DNA from: Streptomyces lacrimifluminis
GTDB lineage: Bacteria > Actinomycetota > Actinomycetes > Streptomycetales > Streptomycetaceae
Direction of reading: 5' to 3'
DNA length: 64,000 nt
NCBI RefSeq assembly: GCF_014646095.1
Contig: NZ_BMMU01000017.1
Span: 105,142-169,141, forward strand
Shown here: positions 41,874 to 49,866 of the stretch, piece after piece
How the letters are laid out: every line of letters begins with the position of its first letter
Numbering within the stretch: the stretch's first letter is position 1
Notes under the pieces: generated by a model
What the model was told of the DNA's origin: nothing
Database searches by the model: none
What the model saw: the letters and a program-made list of their open reading frames with translations, nothing else
Position numbers and translations under genes: made by a program

Positions 41874-43218
41874 CGAGGTGACCCACGGGACTGACGTGGA
41901 CACGTCCCGCGGGAAAACCGGGCCGCGGCACGCGGCCCCGAGGAAGCCGCTGTTCACCAGGTTCCATGTGCCTGCCGGAAAGGCGATAGCCCTGGCGGCG
42001 ATGCCGACCGCGGTGCTCATGGGCATGGGGTTCACGCCGACGCTCGCACGTGCCGACGAACAGCCGACGACGAACAGCATGACGGCCGAAGAGTACAAGG
42101 CCTGCGTCGCGGCGATGACGGACGAGGCCTCGGCATCGGCGAGCCCGTCGGTGACCCCTTCGGAGAACTCGTCCGACGAGGACTCCGACGAAGCGACGCC
42201 GACTCCGTCGGCCTCCGTCGATGACTCGGCCCCGGACGACGCTCCTTCGTCGGATTCAGGTTCCGACGACGAGGCCGAGCCGACCCCGACGCCTTCCGCG
42301 AGCAAGACGACGTCCAGTGGCAACACCGGCGGCGACAGCGACACGGCCACGCCCACCCCTTCGGCGAGCGCGAGCGCCACCGAGGAGAGCGGCGGCCTGC
42401 TGGAGACCATCGGCGACGCGATCGTGGACGTCTTCACGGGCGGCAACGACTCGTCGAGCGACACGGCGTCCACGACGACGACCTCCACGGAGACCACCGA
42501 GGCTGCCGCCAGCGCCACTCCGGCGCCGACCGCGTCCCCCGCTGCGACCGCGGAAGGGGCCGACAAGGACACGACCGACACCACCACGGTCAAGGACACG
42601 GCGCCGAAGGTCACCGAGGTCCTCAAGGACGCCACCGACACGGCGGCGAAGACGAGCGAGGAGACCACAGAGGCCGCCACGAAGGCAGCCGACGAGGCCA
42701 CCGCGTCCCCGACCCCCTCGGCGAGCGAAACCACCAACGTGGAGGACTGCCCCGCCGAATCCACCGACGATGTGGGCGGCGTCGACAACTCGATCAGGCT
42801 GCCTGACGAGCCGTGGACCCTCCAGGCCAGTTCGCTGTTGCTCAAGGGAGCGGACTACCAGGGCATCGTCAAGGTGCGCACCGCCGACGGCACGGTCAAG
42901 GACGTCCTGAAGTACGTGATCTCCGGCGGCACGGATATCGGCGACCTGCACCAGCTGGTCAAGGACAACCTGGCCGGCAAGACCTATCACGCGCAGGCGG
43001 CCAAGGGCTCGCAGTCCACGATCGACGGCGGCAAGACGATCATGTACACGGAGAGCATCTCCGGCAACCTGTTCGGCCTGATCCCAGTGACGTTCGACCC
43101 GAAGCACCCCCCGCCGCTGAACATCCCGTTGATCTACTTCACGAACGTGAAGGTCATCCAGGCCGGCCAGTTCGGCGGCACGCTGACGATCCCGGGCCTG
43201 CACCAGTACACGACCTGA
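41863..43218 (+). CDS. Secreted protein with long Ser/Thr/Asp/Pro-rich linker and a C-terminal beta domain
   Basis: 451 residues, GTG start behind CGGGAGGCG inside the end of the DUF6114 gene. A signal-like helix lies at about 38-62 (AIALAAMPTAVLMGMG, cleavage near LARADEQ). Residues 80-300 are low-complexity (repeated PTPSAS, STETTEAA, ATKAADEA units), as in wall-spanning linkers. The C-terminal 150 residues are folded: SIRLPDEPWTLQASSLLLKG, GDLHQLVKDNLAGKTYHAQ, IYFTNVKVIQAGQFGGTL, ending IPGLHQYTT, reminiscent of the DUF6230 domain. Likely displayed outside the membrane and acting with the two upstream products. Function unknown. Confidence 0.8.
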   Translation: MPADEVTHGTDVDTSRGKTGPRHAAPRKPLFTRFHVPAGKAIALAAMPTAVLMGMGFTPTLARADEQPTTNSMTAEEYKACVAAMTDEASASASPSVTPSENSSDEDSDEATPTPSASVDDSAPDDAPSSDSGSDDEAEPTPTPSASKTTSSGNTGGDSDTATPTPSASASATEESGGLLETIGDAIVDVFTGGNDSSSDTASTTTTSTETTEAAASATPAPTASPAATAEGADKDTTDTTTVKDTAPKVTEVLKDATDTAAKTSEETTEAATKAADEATASPTPSASETTNVEDCPAESTDDVGGVDNSIRLPDEPWTLQASSLLLKGADYQGIVKVRTADGTVKDVLKYVISGGTDIGDLHQLVKDNLAGKTYHAQAAKGSQSTIDGGKTIMYTESISGNLFGLIPVTFDPKHPPPLNIPLIYFTNVKVIQAGQFGGTLTIPGLHQYTT

Positions 43219-43829
43219 GCGCTCACCATCCTGTTCGGGAGCCGCACCGAGGACTGTGGCCCGGCCTACCGCTGTTGGCGGAGGGTCGGGCCACAGGCCT
43301 GTGCGGGAGGTGGCCAAGATTCGAACGTAATGGCTAAATAGGGGTTTCGTAAACGATTTCTCGGTGCCATGATGATCCGGTCCCTGTGGGAAAAGGGGCA
43401 CGGGGGGCGCGTGTTGACCGCACGCGCAACAGAGACGGGGGTCTCGAACTTCTTGACTTGCCTACGTGACAGGCCGCCGGTGACGCCACCCGTCGGCCGT
43501 GGCCGAGTGTTCGTCGTGCTTTCTTCCTGCCGGACGAGACCGATCATCCGGATCGACCATTCGGGCAGGCGTCGACGTGCGGCTCCCGCAGTTTCCGACG
43601 AGCCTGGAACACCGCTCTCGGCAGCACCGCGGGCCCGCCTCTGATCTGCTCAACTCCCCTGCTGGGCAAGGTAATCCTCAATCCACGCCTGCCGCTCTCC
43701 GGGTGTCATCCGGACCTCGGGGTCAGGCTTTTATCCATGTTCGGACCCATTTCTTGAGCGACCGTCAGATTCGAGGGCGCGAGGCCGCTGCGTCACGCCG
43801 GCCCACCGCATCCTTCGGTCGGCTCCCTG
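43219..43829 (+). other. 611-bp gene-free region before the toxin-like gene
   Basis: Contains a hairpin at 43255-43295 just past the operon end and several weak, biased short frames I do not accept as genes. Base composition drops locally (TAATGGCTAAATAGGGGTTT near 43328). It forms the left border of what appears to be an accessory segment. Confidence 0.5.
43255..43295. terminator. Candidate terminator of the DUF6230 operon
   Basis: TGTGGCCCG (43255-43263) and CGGGCCACA (43287-43295) are perfectly complementary with a 23-nt loop, 36 bp after the last stop of the operon. Confidence 0.5.
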
Positions 43830-46800
43830 ATGAGAACAGGTACTCCATTGCGCTCCAGACCCCCAGGGTCTCCAAGAGCCCTGCTTCGACTCTCTCGCTT
43901 GACCAACCGTCTGCTCCCGCCGCTGCTCGCCATGGCCGTGGTGGCCGGGGTGGGTGTGAACAACGAGTACACGGCACCGCGGACCGAGCCGGCCGCCGAC
44001 TACGACTGGTTCGAGGACACCGCCGCCGAGCAGTTGCGGCAGGACCAGTGCCTGATGAGCGACGTACTGCGGCTGGGCGGGCCGGCCATGGCCGCCACCG
44101 CGAAGGACGGGCTCAACCAGAGTCCGGAGCGGCTGCGGGAGCTGGCCGCTCGGGAGCACTGGGAGAACACCCCGCTCGCCACCGCGTACAAGTCCGACCG
44201 GGATGCCGCGCTCGTCGAGCTGAACCGGCTCGACGCGCTCCACAACAGCTGGAAGATATCCGGGCTTGAGACGCCGGGAGGCTTCGGATCCTCCGCCGAC
44301 TTCGAGTGGCCGCCCGGGACCGGCGGTCACGACGGTGAGGACTTCCACTCTCAGACCGGCCTCATGGCGTGGATCGCCGACCGGTTCTGGAAGTCCGAGA
44401 ACGACTTCTACGAGGACCCGACTCCGCTGGCCGACGCAGAGACCGTCGCGGCGGTCAAGGCTCTGGGGCAACCGCTGTACGGCAGTGACCCCGACCCGTC
44501 CCTGCCGGACTGGGACCGACGGCTCGCTCTGCGGGATGCCTACAAGATCCTGACGGCCTGGGGCATGGAGCCGACCGGCGCGGACAACGCCCGCATCTTC
44601 CTGAGCTCGGGCGGCTTCCCGAACAAGGCACCGGTGCCGGGTACCGCCGAGCACCGGGTCGTGGTCGAGGACCTCAAGTCCCGGTTCGCCGCCTGTGCGT
44701 GGCGTGACCCGATGGACCCGGAGAAGGTCCTGGGCGAGGTCTCCGCGACCGCTGCGGCGGAGTGGCAGCGGGAGATCGGCTCGCAGGCCGCCAAGCGCAA
44801 CGACATCCTGACCGCGAACAAGAACGCCGTCCAGGCGCTGACCGTGGCCTCCGAGTCGTTGGGCAAGATGCTCGGCCACGCGTGGGTCGCCGACCACATC
44901 ACCCGCTGGCAGGACTACTGGTCCTCGGGCGGCATCGGCTGGATCGGCGACTCCCCGATGGCCGTCCAGATCCCGGGCGCGGCCGGCAAGTGCCTGGGTG
45001 TGCAGGGTTCCGGCACCGCGAACGGCACGGCTGTCGAGGTCGTCGCCTGCTCCACGGCGGCGGCCCAGCAGTGGAGGGTCAACGGGGGCTACGGCGAGGG
45101 CTACAGCCTCCAGAACGTGAACTCGCAGAAGTGCCTCGACCTCGCCACCAACCTGACGAAGATCCAGATCTCGACCTGCCTCGGCACGCCCACGCAGGTG
45201 TGGAAGTTCAGCGTCCGGGCCGGTGCCACCCTGCAGAACCTGAGCGCGAACAAGTGCCTGAACTTCCCCACGTACACCGCCGGACAGGACGCGCTTGCGG
45301 CCGTCTGCAGCACCGCTGCCACGCAGAAGGTGCTGTTCAAGGTCTCCGCGCACAACGGCACGGTTCCGCCGACGGCGGAGTTCACCAAGGCCACGCAGCG
45401 GCTGACCGCCGCGCGCACCGGAGCGCAGGCCGAGCTGGCCGAGCTCAAGCGCCAGGCCACGGCCGCGACGGCCGCCCAGACCGCCAGCGTCACCGCCGAA
45501 CAGGCGGCGTACGCGATCGCGGACGCCAGCGGGGCGCCGCGGGGCCGTGGTCTGCTGGTGGGCCAGCAGAAGGCACAGGTCACGCAGGGAGCGGCGGCTG
45601 CGGTCGCGGCGCTGGTGAAGGCCGGTGAGACCGCGGAGGCGGCCACTCGGGCGGCTGCCGCGGACAGCGCCACGATCGCCCAGCGGGCGCTGGCGCAGGC
45701 CGCGCAGTCCAAGGCGGAGTTCCGCAAGCAGGCGGCCTACCGGGCCGAACTGCAGGCCAAGGCAGCAGCGGACGCGGCCAAGCTGCACCGCGACAACGCC
45801 AAGAAGGACAAGGAGCTGGCCGAAGCCAAGCTGGCCGAGTCCCTGGTCGCGGAGGCGGACGCGAAGGCGGCGGCGGCTGATGCGCACGCCAAGCGGCTGA
45901 AGGCCGAGGCCGAAGAGGCCACGGCGAAGAAGGAGAAGGAGACCGCCGACGTCAAGAAGTCGGAGGCGGCCAGGCATCGGCAGACCGCGGAAACCGAAGC
46001 GGCCAACGCCGAGACCGCCAAGGGCAGGGCCGAGGCGTCGGAGGCCACCGCGGTGGCCCGGAAGGAGGACGCCGAGACCGCCCGGGATCGTGCCAAGGAA
46101 CTGCGTGACGACGCGTGGGACGCCGAGCAGAAGGCGGACGCGTCGCGCGCCAAGGCCGACGCCAAGCAGGCCTACGCCGAATCCCTGGAAGCGGGGGATG
46201 CGGCGGACGCCGCGCGGGCGGCTGCCAATGAGGCCGACGGGCATGCGAACGACGCCGAGGCGGCGGCCGGCCGGGCCCGTACCGCAGCCGACGCGGCCAC
46301 CCAGGCTGCAGCGGACGCGGACGCGGCGGCGACCCGCGCGGAGGCCGCAGCCAAGCGCTCCCGGGCAGCCGCGGACGAGGCGCAGGCGGCGAAGCTGCGG
46401 GCGGACGCCGCGGTGCGCACCGCGACCAGCGCCGCCGCCGACGCCATCGACGCCGCCGAGCACGCTTCGGCCGAGGCCGCGTTGTCGGTCGAGGCGGCCA
46501 ACGAGGCAGAGGCGCAGGCGAAGGCGGCCAAGGCCGAGGCGGACGCGGCGCAGGCCGAGGCCGACAAGGCCACCGCCGCCGCAGCGAAGGCGGCGGGGTT
46601 CGCCTATGTCACCGCGCAGGCGGCGGTGGACGCCGGGAACTCGGCCGCGCAGGTCGCGGCTCCCGCGAACGACGCGATCCAGCTCGGCTCGCCGTACGTC
46701 ACCAAGGACTCGGCCGCTTCCCTGGTGGTCCTGTCCGGCCAGGCGGCGAAGACCATCGCCGAGCAGCAGAAGGCCGTCGCGGACGCCCACGCCACCAACG

Positions 46801-48461
46801 CGGCCGAGGAAGCGGCTGCCGCCCAGGTCATCGCCAACCAGGCACAGGGTGACGCCAAGGTCGCCTACCAGCACGCGGCGAACGCCGCCAAGTACGCCGC
46901 GGACGCCCGCGGTTACTCGAAGGAGGCACTGACCTACGCGGCCGCTGCGGCGACCGCCGCGGCGAAGGCGCAGCAGTCACTGGCCCGCACCATCGAGTAC
47001 GGCCGACAGGCCACGGCCGACGCGGAGGCCGCCGACAAGGCCGCGGGCCGCGCCGAAGGCTACGCCGCAGACGCCCGCACCTCCGCCGACGCCGCCGCCC
47101 TCGACGCCGCCGCTGCCCGTGCTGCTGCCGCGCAGGCGGAGGAGTCCGCCAGTCAGGCCAGGGCCGCCGCCGAGCGGGCCGACGCCGCCGCGACGGCTGC
47201 GGAGGAAGCCGCCAAGGACGCCCAGAAGTACGCCGAGTCCGCCCAGGAAGCCGCGACGCAGGCCGAGAACGCGGGGAACACCGGGCAGATCGAGTCCGGG
47301 ACGGTCCCGGACGAGGCCGGCGGACTCATCGGCGGCGTGTTCTACGTCGTCGACCACATCGAGAAGGTCGGCGAACCGAAGGTCCTCAAGAAGAGCGAGG
47401 GCTGCGACGGCTGGTGGGACCAGCTCTTCTACGACGGCGACTGCACGATGACCGAGAAGATCGGCTACAAGGCCGATCTCGATCTGTACCTGTGCCGTAC
47501 GGAGGTCTGGGAGAACTCGTGCTACTCCGGGGACACGGTGTACCTGGGCGAGCACAAGACGGACACGCAGTACACCGAGGTCACGCACACCATCACGATC
47601 GCGGAGTACCAGGAGGGCGTCGACCCCGTCGACATCCTCTTCGGCAGCTGGATCCGATGCGCCCAGAAACTCACCCCAGGTGGTGAGAACGGGAGCTGGG
47701 GCGGTTGCGCCTGGGCCGTGGTGGATGTGGCGTCACTGTTCGCCGGCAAGATCATCCGCCCCATCGCGGACGCCGTCCGGGCGATGGACGGTGCAGTCAG
47801 GACCGGGATCGGATTCATCGACGCGTGGGCGGCCCTGCGCTCCCTCCGGTTCTCCGAGGTCGCCGTCGCGGGCATCGCAAGCAAGATCATGCAGGCGGTC
47901 TTCGAGGCCTGTGAAACAGGCACTTCGAGGTCGCTACTGACCGTCGGAGCCCGGGCGCTCGCTGCCCAGAGCTCGCCTCAGGAATGCATAGAGAAGGTCC
48001 TCAAGGACCTGGTGAAGGACGGGGACCACGTCGTCCTCGGAATCAACCCCCACGCGGACAAACTGGCGAAGGCGATCGGCGCCAAGACGTTCAACAACGG
48101 TGCTTACGGCGCGGAGCTGCCACGAGCAATGGGTATGGGCGAGCGTCCGATCTGGACGGTCGGAGTCGAACGGACGGTGTCCAACCCCAACGTGCGGCTG
48201 ACGGTCTCACTGGACGGCGTCCGCGGTGCCACCAACGAGAACGAAGCGCTCAAGCTGCTCCTGGAGCGGGGTGAGACGATCAAGGGCAGCGACTGGGCGC
48301 TGATCAGGTCCGAGGGCTACGGCACCGCGTGGGAGATGATAAAGCTGCGCACCGCGGTCAGGCTGGGCCAACGTGACTGGAAGACGATCACGTGGCGCTG
48401 GGACGGAAAGGACGTCGAGCCCGAGCGCTTCAAGCTGGCCAACGGGGAGCCGGTGCCGTGA
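43830..48461 (+). CDS. Large secreted polymorphic-toxin-like protein (ricin-B lectin, long coiled coil, C-terminal toxin domain)
   Basis: 1543 residues. Basic N-terminus and one hydrophobic helix (about 27-45) for export; a helical domain about 50-370; a ricin-type beta-trefoil about 376-508 with repeated KCL and QxW (QQWR, QVWKF) motifs; some 630 residues of Ala/Glu/Lys coiled coil (about 520-1155); a Cys-containing domain (about 1165-1270); a hydrophobic, helical pretoxin segment (about 1275-1375); and a separate C-terminal domain from DHVVLGINPHADKLA (about 1399) to the end, with RPIWTVGVERTVSNPN and GYGTAWEMIKLRTAVRLGQR. The last domain resembles, from memory, polymorphic toxin type 27 (Ntox27). 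A small gene follows at 19 bp and is the expected immunity gene. No secretion genes are adjacent. Function is inference. Confidence 0.8.
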   Translation: MRTGTPLRSRPPGSPRALLRLSRLTNRLLPPLLAMAVVAGVGVNNEYTAPRTEPAADYDWFEDTAAEQLRQDQCLMSDVLRLGGPAMAATAKDGLNQSPERLRELAAREHWENTPLATAYKSDRDAALVELNRLDALHNSWKISGLETPGGFGSSADFEWPPGTGGHDGEDFHSQTGLMAWIADRFWKSENDFYEDPTPLADAETVAAVKALGQPLYGSDPDPSLPDWDRRLALRDAYKILTAWGMEPTGADNARIFLSSGGFPNKAPVPGTAEHRVVVEDLKSRFAACAWRDPMDPEKVLGEVSATAAAEWQREIGSQAAKRNDILTANKNAVQALTVASESLGKMLGHAWVADHITRWQDYWSSGGIGWIGDSPMAVQIPGAAGKCLGVQGSGTANGTAVEVVACSTAAAQQWRVNGGYGEGYSLQNVNSQKCLDLATNLTKIQISTCLGTPTQVWKFSVRAGATLQNLSANKCLNFPTYTAGQDALAAVCSTAATQKVLFKVSAHNGTVPPTAEFTKATQRLTAARTGAQAELAELKRQATAATAAQTASVTAEQAAYAIADASGAPRGRGLLVGQQKAQVTQGAAAAVAALVKAGETAEAATRAAAADSATIAQRALAQAAQSKAEFRKQAAYRAELQAKAAADAAKLHRDNAKKDKELAEAKLAESLVAEADAKAAAADAHAKRLKAEAEEATAKKEKETADVKKSEAARHRQTAETEAANAETAKGRAEASEATAVARKEDAETARDRAKELRDDAWDAEQKADASRAKADAKQAYAESLEAGDAADAARAAANEADGHANDAEAAAGRARTAADAATQAAADADAAATRAEAAAKRSRAAADEAQAAKLRADAAVRTATSAAADAIDAAEHASAEAALSVEAANEAEAQAKAAKAEADAAQAEADKATAAAAKAAGFAYVTAQAAVDAGNSAAQVAAPANDAIQLGSPYVTKDSAASLVVLSGQAAKTIAEQQKAVADAHATNAAEEAAAAQVIANQAQGDAKVAYQHAANAAKYAADARGYSKEALTYAAAAATAAAKAQQSLARTIEYGRQATADAEAADKAAGRAEGYAADARTSADAAALDAAAARAAAAQAEESASQARAAAERADAAATAAEEAAKDAQKYAESAQEAATQAENAGNTGQIESGTVPDEAGGLIGGVFYVVDHIEKVGEPKVLKKSEGCDGWWDQLFYDGDCTMTEKIGYKADLDLYLCRTEVWENSCYSGDTVYLGEHKTDTQYTEVTHTITIAEYQEGVDPVDILFGSWIRCAQKLTPGGENGSWGGCAWAVVDVASLFAGKIIRPIADAVRAMDGAVRTGIGFIDAWAALRSLRFSEVAVAGIASKIMQAVFEACETGTSRSLLTVGARALAAQSSPQECIEKVLKDLVKDGDHVVLGINPHADKLAKAIGAKTFNNGAYGAELPRAMGMGERPIWTVGVERTVSNPNVRLTVSLDGVRGATNENEALKLLLERGETIKGSDWALIRSEGYGTAWEMIKLRTAVRLGQRDWKTITWRWDGKDVEPERFKLANGEPVP

Positions 48462-48480
48462 TCAAGAGAGGGCTTGGGGC

Positions 48481-48888
48481 ATGACCGATTTCATCCGTAC
48501 CGGGAGGCTGTTCCGAGTGGTCGGGTTCAACCCGTCCCACCGGCAGCTCTTCCTGCAGAGCGAAGCGACGCTGATCGACCGGACCACGACCCACATCGAG
48601 GTGCATGTCGGCAACGTGAGGCTGATGCTCCTGCAGCCCTACTTCCACAACGGCCTGCACATCCGGCACGCCAGTCCGGACGAGTTCGCGGTGCTGGCGG
48701 AGCGGCACGGGCTGGAGCCCGACGAGGCGATCTACACCTGGATGCTGGCCCCTGACGGTGACAGCTTCGTCGTCAGCAGCCCTCCGGACTGGCGCGAGGC
48801 GGAGTACGCGCTGATGGGCGACCGGGAGTCGCTGTACGCCGGGCCCTGGCCGCCGGACTTCCCGACGGATTCGGGGAACCTCTTCTGA
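48481..48888 (+). CDS. Putative immunity protein for the upstream toxin
   Basis: 135-residue soluble, acidic protein beginning MTDFIRTGRLFRVVGFNPSH, with beta strands in the first half (RQLFLQSEATLIDRTTTHIEV), VRLMLLQPYFHNGLHIRHAS and a helix EFAVLAERHGLEPDEAIYTW. No signal peptide, no membrane helix, no known catalytic motif. GAGAGGG lies upstream. It is cotranscribed with the toxin-like gene, and a perfect terminator follows, so the two form one unit. Immunity is inferred only from size and position. Confidence 0.7.
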   Translation: MTDFIRTGRLFRVVGFNPSHRQLFLQSEATLIDRTTTHIEVHVGNVRLMLLQPYFHNGLHIRHASPDEFAVLAERHGLEPDEAIYTWMLAPDGDSFVVSSPPDWREAEYALMGDRESLYAGPWPPDFPTDSGNLF

Positions 48889-48908
48889 CGCTCGGCGCTG
48901 CGGACATA

Positions 48909-48953
48909 CAAGGTGAGGGCGGCACCCGTATCGCGGGTGCCGCCCTCACCTTG
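48909..48953. terminator. Strong terminator after the toxin-immunity operon
   Basis: Perfect 20-bp stem (48909-48928 with 48934-48953) and loop TATCG, 20 bp past the immunity gene stop. It is the longest perfect stem in the window. Confidence 0.9.
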
Positions 48954-49009
48954 TCACTCATGGTCCAGCATCGAACGCGACTCGAACTCGAAGCAGGCAG
49001 TTCCGTTGA

Positions 49010-49050
<41 letters not shown>

Positions 49051-49191
49051 TGGCTGGCAGACGCCGGGCAGCCCGACCGGCCTGGCCCGGCCGGAACGGT
49101 GCTGCGAAGTGGCTGGTCCGGGGCGGGCCTGTGGGTGTTTCGGTGAAGTGAGCGAGGTTTGGGGCGGCGCCAGCAATCGCCCCGCCCCAGG

Positions 49192-49620
49192 TCACCCCCT
49201 CCCGGCCCTCACCCCCGCAAATTCCCGAGCCCCTGCCCAAGGCAGCGCAGCCCACATCCGCGTCCCCCCTCCCGGTTCCCGAGCCTCCCCGAACCCCCAC
49301 TCCCCGCCACACCCCTCGACCACGCACCCCAGAACCCGCAACGCATCCCCCCTCCGCTCATCGCAAGCCGCAGCGAGCCGGGGATGAGTGTGCCTCCGGT
49401 GACCGTCGTAGAGAACCACTTGCAGTTCCCTCTCCCACCATCACAGCGACACGTGCACCGAGGCATCCGCAGTGAACCGGAAAGCGCACGCCGTCAGTTC
49501 ACCCACCACCTGCAATGCGGCGTCCGCCATTTCCTCCAGCCCATGTGTCTGGAGAACAACCCGAGTCGTAGCCCGGGCAACCCGCGAACTCACCGCCTCG
49601 GCAGGCAGGGTTGGGCTTGA
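49192..49620 (-). pseudogene. Truncated and interrupted ATP-binding regulatory protein (HATPase_c_2, anti-sigma-like)
   Basis: One minus-strand frame reads TLPAEAVSSRVARATTRVVL, THGLEEMADAALQVVGELTA, FTADASVHVSL, then an in-frame TGA near 49450. It continues VVLYDGHRRHTHPRLAA, LRVLGCVVEGCGGEWGFGEA and GGGTRMWAALP, the closing motif of the small Streptomyces HATPase proteins that stand divergent to XRE-DUF5753 genes. No start codon is left: the frame runs into the IS3-type end at about 49620-49628. So it has lost its N-terminus and has one nonsense codon (a CGA to TGA change would explain it). A candidate hairpin (49161-49188) follows its end. Confidence 0.65.
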
Positions 49621-49627
49621 TTCGCCT

Positions 49628-49866
49628 TGACGGACATCTGAGATCAGGGGTTCTGCCCCGGGAGGATGTCCATCATGGAGAGCATGGGGAAGAAGAAGCC
49701 TCGGCCTCGCCGTTCGTTCACGCTGGAGTTCAAGGCCGAGATCGTCGAGCTGTGCCGGCGTGGTGACCGCTCGGTCGGTCAGATCGCCAAGGATTTTGAC
49801 CTGACGGAGACCGCGGTGCGGCTGTGGGGCAGCCAGGCCGAGGTCGACGCCGGCGAGCGCGATGGC
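49628..49866 (+). mobile_element. Left-end remnant of an IS3-type insertion sequence
   Basis: Begins near TGACGGACATC, followed by a leader with GGGAGG and the 5' part of a transposase orfA encoding KPRPRRSFTLEFKAEIVELC, then RGDRSVGQIAKDFDLTETAV and SQAEVDAGERDGL, the HTH_Tnp_1 region of IS3-family OrfA. After DGL the frame changes to XRE-type sequence. There is no orfB, no right end and no target duplication I can see, so this is a deletion product. The exact left tip is uncertain by a few bases. Confidence 0.75.

Noticed and set aside
43369..43829. Frames upstream of the toxin-like gene
   Set aside because: Arg/Pro-rich translations without a ribosome site; no gene supported.
48954..48990. 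tRNA-like fragment (TTCGAACGCGAC-type sequence)
   Set aside because: GTTCGAAT-like words occur, but no cloverleaf with anticodon arm can be drawn.
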